Assembly: GCF_025128095.1 (NCBI RefSeq)
Contig: NZ_JAHLYT010000045.1
Coordinates: forward strand, 1-64,000
Length of the DNA stretch: 64,000 nt
Reading direction: 5' to 3'
Origin: Synechococcus sp. CS-1328
Lineage (GTDB): Bacteria > Cyanobacteriota > Cyanobacteriia > PCC-6307 > Cyanobiaceae
Both the position numbers and the translations under genes were made by a program. Of the stretch, positions 17,976 through 27,032 are shown one piece after another. Every line of letters starts with the position of its first letter. The first letter of the stretch is position 1. Under the pieces are notes generated by a model. It was not told the DNA's origin. It searched no databases and saw only the letters and a list, made by a program, of their open reading frames with translations.

Positions 17976-19103
17976 ATGCCTGCCGATCCCTCCACCTGCT
18001 CCAGTGGCGCCGCTGAACTCAGCAGCGTGGTGCGGCAGTACTACGGCTCCACCCTCACCAGCAGCGACGACCTGCGCACCAACGCCTGCTGCGATGCCAC
18101 TGCCGTGCCGCCGGAGCTCAGGCCTCTGCTGGCGCGCCTCCACCCCGAGGTGCTGTCGCGCTACTACGGCTGCGGCCTGGTGGCGCCGCCCCTGCTGGAG
18201 GGGGCCCGGGTGCTGGACCTCGGCTGTGGCAGTGGTCGGGATGCCTACCTTCTCGCCCAGCTGGTGGGGCCCAGCGGTGAGGTGGTGGGTGTCGACATGA
18301 CGCCCGAACAGCTGGCCGTCGCCAACCGCCATCGCGAGTACCACGCCGACCAGTTCGGCTACGCGAATGTGCGCTTTGTCGCCGGCACCATCGAGCAGCT
18401 GGATCAGCTCCATCTCGAGCCCGCCAGTTTCGATCTGGTGATCTCCAACTGTGTGGTGAATCTCTCCACCGACAAGCTGGCGGTGTTGCAGGGGGTGCGG
18501 CGGCTGCTCAAGCCTGGCGGGGAGTTCTACTTCGCCGATGTGTATGCCGACCGGCGCATCCCTGAGGCCCTGCGGCAGGATCCGGTGCTCTATGGCGAAT
18601 GCCTCAGCGGCGCCCTCTACTGGAACGATTTCCGGCGGCTGTCTCAACAGACCGGCTTCCTGGATCCACGTCTGGTGGCGGATCGTCCCCTGGCGATCAC
18701 CGACCCTGACCTGGCCTCCAAGACCGGAGAGATCCGCTTTTTCTCTGCCACCTATCGCCTGTTCCGGATCGATGGCTTGGAGGATGCCTGTGAAGATCAC
18801 GGCCAGGCGGTGATCTATCGCGGCACGATTCCTGCCCACCCCCATCTGCTGCGCTTCGATCAGCACCACACCATCGAGACCGGCCGGGTCTTTCCGGTGT
18901 GTGGCAACACCTACCGCATGCTCGCCGAGAGCCGCCTGGCGCCCCATTTCAGCTTCATCGGCGACTTCAGCCGCCATTACGGCCTGTTCCCCGGCTGCGG
19001 CGGAGCCCTGCCCTTCACCTCCAGCGCGACGGCGACAGCAGGCGGCGTGTCAGCAGAGGCAGCAGTTGCCGCAACAGCCTCAACGGGCAGCTCCTGTTGC
19101 TGA
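17976..19103 (+). CDS. arsM: Arsenite S-adenosylmethionine methyltransferase ArsM
   Basis: A 375-residue methyltransferase. Motif I is VLDLGCGSGRDAYLLAQLVG at about residue 76 and motif II is GEVVGVDMTPEQLAVA. Arsenic-binding cysteines are seen in TNACCDATA near the N-terminus, ISNCVVNLS at about residue 165 and YGECLSGAL at about residue 208. The C-terminal tail ends in SSCC. It methylates As(III) using SAM, giving dimethylarsenite for ArsS. The extended C-terminal domain (about residues 240-350) is usual for the cyanobacterial form. Confidence 0.92.
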   Translation: MPADPSTCSSGAAELSSVVRQYYGSTLTSSDDLRTNACCDATAVPPELRPLLARLHPEVLSRYYGCGLVAPPLLEGARVLDLGCGSGRDAYLLAQLVGPSGEVVGVDMTPEQLAVANRHREYHADQFGYANVRFVAGTIEQLDQLHLEPASFDLVISNCVVNLSTDKLAVLQGVRRLLKPGGEFYFADVYADRRIPEALRQDPVLYGECLSGALYWNDFRRLSQQTGFLDPRLVADRPLAITDPDLASKTGEIRFFSATYRLFRIDGLEDACEDHGQAVIYRGTIPAHPHLLRFDQHHTIETGRVFPVCGNTYRMLAESRLAPHFSFIGDFSRHYGLFPGCGGALPFTSSATATAGGVSAEAAVAATASTGSSCC

Positions 19104-19137
19104 ATCGAGGCGCGCAGCCCCGGCAACCAACCGACCC

Positions 19138-19896
19138 TCAGCGATACAGCCGGGCCAGGGTCGAGGCCGGCACCCCAAGCCGATAGGCCAGCCGCAGGCT
19201 CCACATCAGCAGGATCGTGCGAACGACGCCGTTGCGCTCCCAGCGCCGGCCTGAGGTCGTCACCTGGGCCTTGAGGCAGACGGGTGGGGCGAGGGCCTTC
19301 AGCCGGGCTGAGAGATCCACGTCTTCCATCAGCGGTTGCGGCGTGAAACCGCCGCTCTGCCGGTACGCCTCGCGGGTCATGAACATGGCCTGATCGCCGG
19401 TGGCGATGCCACTGAGGCGGGAGCGCAGGTTCATGGCCCAGGCCACCACCGCCAGCATCCGTTGCTGCCCGTCGATGCGCACATCGAACCGGCCCCAACA
19501 GTGAGGGCTGTGCAGGCTGCGGCGCACCAGCTCCAGGCCATCGGCGGGCAGCTGCGTATCGGCGTGCAGAAAGAGCAGGATCTCGCCCCTGGAGCGCTCG
19601 GCGCCCGCCTGCAGCTGCCGGCCCCGGCCCCGCTCCGCCGCAACGACCTGGAGGCCGAGCTGCTGAATCAATACGAGCGTGCCGTCTTCGCTGCCGCCAT
19701 CGACCAGCAGCACCTCAGCGCCGCTGGCTGCCATGGTTTGCCAGGCAGCGCCGAACTGCCGGACAGCCCGGGCCTCATTCAGCAGCGGGATGATCACACT
19801 GAGGCGCGGCTGGACCAGCGGATCCAGGGCCGGATCGTTGTCGAGGCGGGTGATGATCGTCACGCTGCCGATGGGGGCCGCTTGAAGTCCGGGCAC
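19138..19896 (-). CDS. TIGR04283-family glycosyltransferase
   Basis: A 252-residue GT2-like protein: LSVIIPLLNEARAVRQF begins the fold, VLLVDGGSEDGTL is the first aspartate region, and LLFLHADTQLPADGLELV holds the DxD-like metal site. MEDVDLSARLKA further on is the acceptor-side acidic motif. TIGR04283 proteins accompany arsM/arsS in arsenosugar clusters and probably transfer or build the sugar portion. The gene is convergent with arsM. The start is GTG at 19896; a second GTG eleven codons in is possible. Confidence 0.83.
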   Translation of the reverse strand: MPGLQAAPIGSVTIITRLDNDPALDPLVQPRLSVIIPLLNEARAVRQFGAAWQTMAASGAEVLLVDGGSEDGTLVLIQQLGLQVVAAERGRGRQLQAGAERSRGEILLFLHADTQLPADGLELVRRSLHSPHCWGRFDVRIDGQQRMLAVVAWAMNLRSRLSGIATGDQAMFMTREAYRQSGGFTPQPLMEDVDLSARLKALAPPVCLKAQVTTSGRRWERNGVVRTILLMWSLRLAYRLGVPASTLARLYR

Positions 19897-19934
19897 TTTG
19901 ATTCGGCGCCGGGGCGATCCGCGACACCGAACCC

Positions 19935-21380
19935 ACCGAGGTGCTGGCTGGGTCGATCGAGCGGGTCACCTTTGACAACCCCAGTACAGGCTTCTGCGTG
20001 CTGCGCATCAAGGCGCGCGGCCACCGCGATCTGGTCACGGTGGTGGGCCATGCCGCCGAGATCAGTGCCGGTGAATGGGTCACCCTGAGTGGCGTCTGGG
20101 TGAACAGCCGTGAGCACGGCCAGCAGTTCAAGGCCGCTGTCCTGCGTGCTTCGGCGCCCACCACGGCCGAGGGGATCGAGAAGTACCTCGGTTCGGGGAT
20201 GATCCGCGGCATCGGTTTCCGCACCGCTGATGCGATCGCCGCCCGGCTCGGGATCGAACCCACCGCGATCATCCGGCCGCGGAGCTGCTCCGGCTCGCCG
20301 GTGCCTTGCTCGCCGTCGAGCGAGCCGATGACACCGCGGTGAGCGCCAGCCAGTCAGCGGCGGTGCAGCAGGCCCTCGTCAGCAAGGTGCTTGTGATCAC
20401 CAGGCCGCCAAGCGGATGGCCGAGGCCACCGGTTTGGAGGCGAAAACCATCCACCTGCTGCTGGATTCGACCCGGCGGCCTGCGGCTTCCGGCGGGGCCG
20501 CGAGCTGCCGCTGGAGTGCGACCTGCGGGTGGTGGATGTGGACCAGTTGCCCTCGGTGGGACCAGGCCAGGTGCTGGCCGATGGAATCCGCAGCAGCGCC
20601 CTGCCGGTGGCGCGGCTGAGCGAGGTGTTTCGGCAGGCGGCCAGCAGCCGCATTATCACCACCGCCCATGCCATCAATGCCGGCATGATCCCCGATCTGC
20701 GCAGCCCGGAGGCTGATGTCCCCACCGACTTTTACTTCCTGCCGGCCGAAATGCCCGAGCAGGCCGTGGCCCTGATCCTCAAGCTGGTGGGCGAGCGCAT
20801 CCCGGCCCGGTTCGGTTTCGATCCGATCGCCCAGGTGCAGGTGCTCACCCCCATGGCCCGCGGTGGTTGCGGCTCACGATCGCTCAACCTGGCGTTGCAG
20901 CAGTTGCTCAACCCTGATCCGGCCGAGCAGGTGGAGCGCTTCGGCTGGCGCTTTGCCGCCGGCGACAAGGTGATGCAGATCGCCAACGACTACGACAAGG
21001 AGGTTTCAACGGTGATGTGGGCACCATTGATGGGCTGGATGCCGATAACAGCGGACTGACCGTAGCGGACTGTTTGTAGCGAAATGACCGTGTGGTTCGA
21101 CGGGCGGGCGGTGATCTACGGCTGGGGTGAACTCGACAACCTGGTGCCGGCTTATGCCTGCACGATTCACGAAAGTCAGGGTAGTGAATATCCGGCAGTG
21201 GTGATCCCCCTGCTGACGCAGTACCACGCCATGCTGCAGCGCAATCTGGTGGGCCAGAAGAAAGCTCTGGCCATGGCCGTGAAGAATTACCTGGGTCGCA
21301 AGCGCTACACCAAGTTGGCCGAGTGGCTCAACGGCTGCTCGGGACCAGGCTTCCAGCGGCCGGAGCAACGGACAGTCTGA
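19935..21380 (+). pseudogene. recD2: Eroded recD2 helicase pseudogene
   Basis: Fragments in different frames match RecD2, a 5'-3' DNA helicase usually near 740 residues. The N-terminal part (SIERVTFDNPSTGFCVLRIKA) is intact. The HhH region is cut so that YLGSGMIRGIG runs into GFRTADAIAARLG. The Walker A region is lost after SKVLVIT. A later part ([72 protein letters not shown]) survives, but motif VI (T-R) is deleted in frame between RNLV and GQKKAL. At least one single-base frameshift lies near 21010. The gene cannot encode an active helicase. Confidence 0.85.
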
Positions 21381-21442
21381 TACGGCTGTCTGATGCTGCG
21401 TAGATTGGGTCCTAGGCTAAGTCCACAAAGACGCCATGGGGT

Positions 21443-22849
21443 GTGGGACTTCGTCGGCGACTGTTTGCGATTCAGGCAACCACCCTGGCGATTGTCACCG
21501 TGGCCGCCATGGGGGGCTGGGCCCTGAGCTCGTGGTCCAGCCATCGGGTCTCGGTCCAGGCACGCCGGGTGGCGTTCCAGTCCGACAGCCTCACCCACCT
21601 CAGTTTCAAACTGCTCCAGGCTGTGCCCCACACCGGCCAATACTTGCTGCCAGGCACCCCCACCCAGCTGCTTCACCAACTCGACAGCGACGTCGAGGGG
21701 CTCAGGGGTTTCGGCACCACCCTGGATGAACAGCTGGCCTCGTTGACCCTGGCCTCAGGCGATCCCGCTCTGCATCGGGAACTGGAAGCCATCCGCCTGC
21801 TCACGGTTCAGGTGCAACGCAACCTGGAGAGAACGGCCGTGGAGGTCCGAGCTGCCCAGGCCAGGCAGCAGCCGGTGCCGATCGCGGTTCTGGAAAGCAT
21901 GCTGAGCGACCCGGCCATCACCGCCATCCGCCGCCACGGGGAGGTGCTGGCGACGCTGCAGCGCAAACTCGATGACCAGCGCGACACCCTCAAACGCGAG
22001 GAGGATCAGGCGCTCAGGACCGGCTTTGCCTTCTGGTTGACCGGACTGGCGCTGGGCTGGCTTGTGGGCCTGCTGTTCGCCTGGCGAACTGCGGATCGGA
22101 TTCTGCACCCCTTGCTGCAGCTCGAGAAGCTGATGCAGGCGCCTGGGGAAGACGTGAACCTCGCCATTCAGAGCTCGACGATCAACCATGCCCCCTCGGA
22201 GATCGGCAGCCTGATTCGCAGCTTCTTGAAGTTGGTGGCTGAGGGACAGGAACTCACGGCACAGTTGAAATCCCTGGCCAGTACCGATGGCCTCACCGCT
22301 GTCGGCAACCGCCGCCGTTTTGATGAGGGATTCAGTGAGGAATGGAGCCGAGGGCTCCGCAGTGGACAGCCGTTAAGTCTGCTGATCCTGGATGTGGACC
22401 ACTTCAAGCTCTACAACGATCTCTACGGACACGTGCAGGGGGACGCTTGCTTGAAGACCGTCGCCGATGTCATCCGCCGCCAGGCCCGGCGCAGCTCCGA
22501 CCTGGTGTGCCGGATCGGCGGCGAGGAATTTGCGGTGCTCTTGCCCGATACCGCCCTACCTGAAGCCACCCAGATGGCCCACGACATCCTCGCGGCGCTG
22601 GATGCCCTGGCGCTCGTCCATGGCTCGAGCCCCGTGGTCGGTTGGATCACCGCCAGCATCGGCGTCGCCTGCGCCATCCCGCAGCACGATGACTCCCCAA
22701 GCCTGCTGATGGAACGGGCTGACCAGGCGCTGTACATCCGCAAGGACCGCCAGGGCCGTCACGGCGTGACCGTGGCTGAGCCCGATGTCGATCTCGCCAC
22801 CGAGCTGGAAGTCGAGGCGGCGCCGATCAGCCCTGTAACCCTGGGCTGA
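21443..22849 (+). CDS. Diguanylate cyclase with periplasmic sensor domain
   Basis: A 468-residue protein. An N-terminal helix (LFAIQATTLAIVTVAAMGGWAL) and a second helix near residue 200 (FAFWLTGLALGWLVGLLFAW) flank a periplasmic sensor of about 150 residues. A HAMP-like linker and a GGDEF domain follow. The active site is GGEEFAVLLPD, and RSSD lies five residues upstream of it, a complete inhibitory I-site. LILDVDHFKLYNDLYGH is the conserved GGDEF start. It makes cyclic di-GMP. Translation starts at GTG 21443. It is convergent with a substrate-binding lipoprotein gene, 11 bases away. Confidence 0.9.
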   Translation: MGLRRRLFAIQATTLAIVTVAAMGGWALSSWSSHRVSVQARRVAFQSDSLTHLSFKLLQAVPHTGQYLLPGTPTQLLHQLDSDVEGLRGFGTTLDEQLASLTLASGDPALHRELEAIRLLTVQVQRNLERTAVEVRAAQARQQPVPIAVLESMLSDPAITAIRRHGEVLATLQRKLDDQRDTLKREEDQALRTGFAFWLTGLALGWLVGLLFAWRTADRILHPLLQLEKLMQAPGEDVNLAIQSSTINHAPSEIGSLIRSFLKLVAEGQELTAQLKSLASTDGLTAVGNRRRFDEGFSEEWSRGLRSGQPLSLLILDVDHFKLYNDLYGHVQGDACLKTVADVIRRQARRSSDLVCRIGGEEFAVLLPDTALPEATQMAHDILAALDALALVHGSSPVVGWITASIGVACAIPQHDDSPSLLMERADQALYIRKDRQGRHGVTVAEPDVDLATELEVEAAPISPVTLG

Positions 22850-22860
22850 ACAAGCGATGC

Positions 22861-23880
22861 CTAACGTTGCAGAGCCGCGCGAATGACCGAGCTGTCCACG
22901 GGGGGCAGGGGTGCATCGGCGGGAAGCAGATCCAGATAGGCCTGAACCTCCCGCAAGGTGATGAGGTTGCGCTCAAGAACTCCGTTCGGGGCGAACAGTC
23001 GTTCCTGTTGGTAGAGGGACAGGAAGACCAGGCCCTCCAGGGAGTTGCGGAAGGCCTGCTCCGTCACACCTTCATGCCGGGCCATGATGGCAATCGCCGG
23101 CTGGGGCCGCTCATCAGCCTCATCGTGGGCGTCCTGCCAGACACGCACCAAGCGGGCCATCGCTTGCCGATTGCTCGCCAGGAAGTCTGGATCCACCACA
23201 AGGATGTCGAAGATCTCGCCCGGAATCTCGCGGCTGGTGAACAGGGGACGGACTTTGCCGGTAGCGATGGCCTTTTCCAGAAAGGGCGGGAACAGGGCAG
23301 CGGCAGCCACATCACCACGGGCCAGGGCCTCCGTCATGGCCTCAGGCGGCATGGGGCTCAACTCGACATCATCAAGCTTGAGGCCATGACGGGCCAAGGC
23401 ACGGCTCAGGACGAACGGGCCCAAGGTGGACGGGGTGATGGCCACGGTCCGGCCGCGGAGCTGGGTAATGGAATCAAGGGAGCGTTCCACCACCAGCTGA
23501 TCACCTCCACGGGATTCATCCAGTACCAGCACCACCACCGGGCAGCGTTTCGGAACACGGTTGCAGAGGTCCACGGCCTCCACGGTGGTCAGCTGGGCCA
23601 GATGGAGATCACCGCGTAGATAGGCATGCACGATGTCCTGAGGATTGGCGTAGACCTTCAGGTTGAGGGACAGCCCATGGCGCCGGTCCAGGCCCAGCTC
23701 CTGGGCCAGTGGAAAAAATTCAAATCCCGGCCAGCGACTCACCGGCACCGTGAGAGTGGTGATGCTGGAACTGCAGCCGACGGTCCCAAGCGCGAGCACA
23801 GTCAGCCCAAGCCATCGCACCAGGAGGCGCGGTACGGCAGCGAGGGGCAGAGGCGCCACGGAAGAAGCCAGGTGCTGCAT
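22861..23880 (-). CDS. NMT1/SsuA-like substrate-binding lipoprotein
   Basis: About 339 residues from the ATG at 23880. A lipoprotein signal ends in LALGTVGC. The mature protein has the type-2 periplasmic fold of the NMT1/THI5, SsuA and TauA family: TLTVPVSRWPGFEFFPLAQELG, then a long central stretch with RGRTVAITPSTLGPFVLSRALARHG. No permease or ATPase gene lies nearby. It is convergent with the diguanylate cyclase, so it may be a signalling receptor rather than a transporter part. The longer frame upstream has no features and is rejected. Confidence 0.78.
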   Translation of the reverse strand: MQHLASSVAPLPLAAVPRLLVRWLGLTVLALGTVGCSSSITTLTVPVSRWPGFEFFPLAQELGLDRRHGLSLNLKVYANPQDIVHAYLRGDLHLAQLTTVEAVDLCNRVPKRCPVVVLVLDESRGGDQLVVERSLDSITQLRGRTVAITPSTLGPFVLSRALARHGLKLDDVELSPMPPEAMTEALARGDVAAAALFPPFLEKAIATGKVRPLFTSREIPGEIFDILVVDPDFLASNRQAMARLVRVWQDAHDEADERPQPAIAIMARHEGVTEQAFRNSLEGLVFLSLYQQERLFAPNGVLERNLITLREVQAYLDLLPADAPLPPVDSSVIRAALQR

Positions 23881-24151
23881 GATAGTTAGCACAGTCTGAC
23901 TGTTTTCGCAGTGAAGCGCTGCCGAGGATGGCGATTGCTCCTGGGTAACGGCCACTGGATAACTGGCAGCTGCCACCGGTGAACAGCGATCGAGTGCTCG
24001 TGATCGCTTGGCTGCAAGCGGATTGCGGCGTGAAGTCAACCATTGGGGTCCGACTGACTCTGCGTCTTGCACATGATCCAGATGCTGGGTGAGATCATCA
24101 GGATTCTGGGACGAACCGCAGGAGGTTGACCAGGTTCCAGGTGGGGAACTT

Positions 24152-24193
24152 TTGCCTGGGACGTGTTGCCTGAGATATGTTGCTTGAGACGAT
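24152..24193 (+). repeat. 14-bp tandem repeat, three copies
   Basis: Three contiguous units: TTGCCTGGGACGTG, TTGCCTGAGATATG and TTGCTTGAGACGAT. The invariant part is TTGCYTGRGA. It sits in non-coding DNA upstream of the CoA-transferase. Direct repeats with this spacing can be binding sites for a regulator, since 14 bp is 1.3 helical turns, or simply slippage. Confidence 0.75.
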
Positions 24194-24611
24194 CACCTGG
24201 GTGTGATTCTGCTCTTTCTTAGCGATGGATGGCTACAAGATTGCCATCAGGATGCTACTCAGTTCCGAACTCTCGACATGGTACCCAGCCAGTCAGTCGG
24301 ACTCGTAATCTTCTCATCCATTGAGGCCGTATTCGTGATCATGCCCCAGCCCTTGCGTCAGATCTGGATTGTTGATGCCACGTAGTCGGCTGGAGTCGAT
24401 GCTTGGCCGCGTGCCACGGCTCCTGAAGGTATCCGACACAGCCTGACTGCTGCGGCAGTGTACCAAAATCCTCCGAGCCATGACTGAGCAGGCGGTGGCC
24501 GACCGTCAGCTGGAAACGTCCCGATCGCGATGATCCGCCTTGCCGTTTGGGACGCTGCGGTTGAGTGCTGAGGGAGCTGCGAAATCTCGGTTGTGTTTGC
24601 TGCCCATGGAC

Positions 24612-24629
24612 GTGGTGCCTAGGCACCAC
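24612..24629. promoter_or_regulatory. Perfect 18-bp palindrome upstream of CaiB/BaiF gene
   Basis: GTGGTGCCT is followed directly by AGGCACCAC, giving a perfect 18-bp inverted repeat with no spacer. It ends four bases before the ATG at 24634. This is the size and symmetry of an operator for a dimeric repressor. If the CoA-transferase starts at the later ATG (24688), the palindrome lies in its leader. Confidence 0.65.
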
Positions 24630-24633
24630 TAGC

Positions 24634-26133
24634 ATGATTGTGTTCTCACCTGTTGGCGGCAATCCAACTGCCAAAACCATTCAAACTATGGCCCAGGTTG
24701 AAGCTGAATCCGCCCAACGTGCCCTGGATATGATCCAGAAGGCCCTGGGGAGGCGAGAAGGTAGTTATCCAGGTCGTGTCACGATTCGAAATCGCGATCC
24801 GCTGCTGGCCTCGCGTCATCGGTTTGGAGAGTTGATGGCGGCAGCGCAGGCCAGTCTCGGAATGTGTCTTGGCGACATCTGGCAGCGGCGTGGAGGAGCC
24901 GTTCAGGACGTGATCACCGATGCCCATGCTGGCGTGCACCAGCACCATGGCATCGCCTACTTACGCCAGAATGGCCGTGAGCTCGGCTTCACTGATTACG
25001 GCGCACCGGGATCCTTTGATGATCCAGTGGGAAGTGAGTTCTACACCACTCGCGATGAACATTTCATCAAGTTCGAAACGCTGTATCCACGCCTGCGTGA
25101 TGCTGTGTATCGTGTGCTGAAGTGTGCTCCGAGCGCACGGGCCGTTGAGCAGGCTGTCAGCACATGGGACGCTGAAGCACTGGAGCGGGCCTTGCGCGAT
25201 GAGGGAGCTGCCGTAGGGGTGGTGCGCAGCGCTGAGGAATGGCGCCGCCATCCAGTCGGAGCCCGACTGGCGGCTAAACCTGTGGTTGAGCTGATCAAGA
25301 TTGGCGAGAGTGATCCGATTCCCTTGCCGCCGAATCTTCCCGCGGATGGTCGCCCACTGCGCGGCATCAACGTTCTCGATTGCACCCATGTGATCGGCGG
25401 ACCGATCACTGCCCGCACGCTGGCTGAGTTCGGGGCGAATGTGCTGCATCTCTCACGGGTTGATTATCCCGATCACCTCAACTGGCGACTTGAAACGGAT
25501 ATCGGTAAACGCGCCGCCTACTGCGACCTGCGGGACAGTACGGACCGTCAGGATTTCTTCCGCCTGCTCCAGGATGCCGATGTCTTTACCTGCTCTTACC
25601 TGAATCTCGATAAGAAAGGCATCTCACCTAAGGCTCTGGCTACCAGCAAGCCCGGGATCATCGCGCATGAGTTGCGCTGCTTTGACTTTGAAGGTGAATG
25701 GGCAGACTTCCGCGGTTTCGACATGTTGGCCGTGGCCGTTTCCGGCTATGTGGACGAGGAAGGTGCCGTGGATGCCCCCTTGATGCCTGTGCAGAATATC
25801 TTCGCTGACTACCTGGCTGGTTATGTCGGCGCCGCTGCGATCACGGCGGCCTTGCTCAAACGTGCCGAAGAGGGGGGCAGCTACCAGGTGCGGGTCTCCC
25901 TCACCCGCATGTGCATGTGGGCCCAGGACGTCGGCTTGCTGGATGCTGCCGCCCTCAATGGAAGCCGGCCATGGGCTGATCTGATTCGCGAAGCCCAGCT
26001 TCCGGTTGAAACCATCGACGGTCCATTCGGCACGATCACCTACCTGCCCAGTCTTCTGGAGATGACGGACATCAAACCCGGTTTCGACCGCTCGACCCAG
26101 CCGCTCGGATCCTCCTCTCTCAGCTGGGCCTAA
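24634..26133 (+). CDS. CaiB/BaiF-family CoA-transferase
   Basis: About 499 residues from the ATG at 24634; ATG 24688 is an alternative. The second half contains NVLDCTHVIGGPITARTLAEFGANVLHLS, the CaiB/BaiF start, with ADVFTCSYLNLDKKGISP and FRGFDMLAVAVSGY, whose aspartate fits the catalytic residue of class III CoA-transferases. The first half looks like a shortened copy of the family fold. It moves CoA between acids; the acid is unknown. A 3' region of lower-complexity DNA and a damaged gene follow, and no operon partners were recognised. Confidence 0.82.
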   Translation: MIVFSPVGGNPTAKTIQTMAQVEAESAQRALDMIQKALGRREGSYPGRVTIRNRDPLLASRHRFGELMAAAQASLGMCLGDIWQRRGGAVQDVITDAHAGVHQHHGIAYLRQNGRELGFTDYGAPGSFDDPVGSEFYTTRDEHFIKFETLYPRLRDAVYRVLKCAPSARAVEQAVSTWDAEALERALRDEGAAVGVVRSAEEWRRHPVGARLAAKPVVELIKIGESDPIPLPPNLPADGRPLRGINVLDCTHVIGGPITARTLAEFGANVLHLSRVDYPDHLNWRLETDIGKRAAYCDLRDSTDRQDFFRLLQDADVFTCSYLNLDKKGISPKALATSKPGIIAHELRCFDFEGEWADFRGFDMLAVAVSGYVDEEGAVDAPLMPVQNIFADYLAGYVGAAAITAALLKRAEEGGSYQVRVSLTRMCMWAQDVGLLDAAALNGSRPWADLIREAQLPVETIDGPFGTITYLPSLLEMTDIKPGFDRSTQPLGSSSLSWA

Positions 26134-26293
26134 ACAACGCCATGCGTCCTGCTCTGATGCGATGTAGAGGGTCTCTCCAGGCCATTCGTGCATGCCTCTG
26201 CGCCAGAGCAACTGCAGAATTGCCAGGCCGTCATCCTGCTGCGGACGCGCCCGATCCACCGCTTCGCCAGGATTGGAGCCCCGCACCTGCACC

Positions 26294-26539
26294 ATGCTGC
26301 TGCCCAACCCCCTCTGCCCCTTCACTGCCGTCAGGATCGCCGGACTGCAGGCCACGGTGCTGCTGCTGCTCACCCTGCTGATCAAGTCGAGGATTCAGAT
26401 CAAGGCCGCGTCGGCGCTGGGGGTGTTCCTGCTGGCCCTGCAGACGCTGGTCTTCCTGGCCGCCAGTGGAGCCCTGGGCATCGCAGCCCTCGCGGCTGGG
26501 GTCGTTGCGTTCAGCCGCCGCCAGCCCCAGGCGGCGTGA
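26294..26539 (+). CDS. Small membrane protein
   Basis: An 81-residue protein with an N-terminal hydrophobic helix (AGLQATVLLLLTLLIK) and a second hydrophobic pair (ALGVFLLALQTLVFLAAS, then GALGIAALAAGVVAFS). No family recognised. It begins with ATG at 26294. Its stop overlaps the GTG start of the following decayed oxidase gene in GTGA, so they were probably translated together. The frame extends upstream to 26192, but that part looks non-coding. Confidence 0.5.
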   Translation: MLLPNPLCPFTAVRIAGLQATVLLLLTLLIKSRIQIKAASALGVFLLALQTLVFLAASGALGIAALAAGVVAFSRRQPQAA

Positions 26540-26926
26540 CGCCGTTGCCACCGTGGCGCCCCTTGCTGCGCGCTGCCCGCCAGCGGGAGGGTCGCGCACC
26601 ATCGGCCCGTTGGCTGCAGCTTGCCAGCGTTGCGGCCGATGGCACCCCGCGGCTGCGCACCCTGGTGTTCCGCGGCTGGGCTGAGGACGCCGCGCTGGAT
26701 CTGCTGCCCAGAGCCCGCAGTCAGTTCCGCCTGCGCGGCCAGCACCGCTCAATGCCGCTGCGGCCTTTCCGGCCGAGCTGGCCGACGACACCCCGCTGCC
26801 TGGTCACTTCCAGCTGCTGCGCATCGGGCTGGAGCAGGTGGAACTGCTGGAGCTCAGTGATCAGCCGCATTGCCGCCGTCGCTGGTGCCACGCTGGCGGC
26901 TGGCAGGAGGAGCGGCTTAACCCCTG
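26536..26926 (+). pseudogene. Decayed pyridoxamine 5'-phosphate oxidase-like gene
   Basis: A GTG-started frame encodes PLPPWRPLLRAARQREGRAP, then ARWLQLASVAADGTPRLRTL, matching the FMN-binding N-terminus of the Alr4036-like pyridoxamine-phosphate-oxidase family. After about residue 75 the frame is broken. A second frame ends with LLRIGLEQVELLELSDQPH and WQEERLNP with a stop, which is the natural C-terminus. The centre (about 60 residues) is missing. The gene is therefore a pseudogene with a deletion and a frameshift. Confidence 0.65.
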
Positions 26927-27032
26927 AGGGTGCCGCAGGCCCAGCCGGTGTGACTTGCGCGCAAGCTCCGCAACACCGGCATTGACGCTCCCTGGAGGGC
27001 TTTCCAGGATTCAGGCATCCCGCCCTTGTCCG

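Larger units (their letters stand above)
23881..24633. other. Non-coding, regulatory-looking region
   Basis: About 750 bases between the binding-protein gene and the CoA-transferase. No gene with family features is visible on either strand. The GC content is lower than in the core genes. It contains a 14-bp triple tandem repeat (24152-24193) and a perfect 18-bp palindrome (24612-24629), and could hold the promoters of both divergent genes. Confidence 0.45.
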
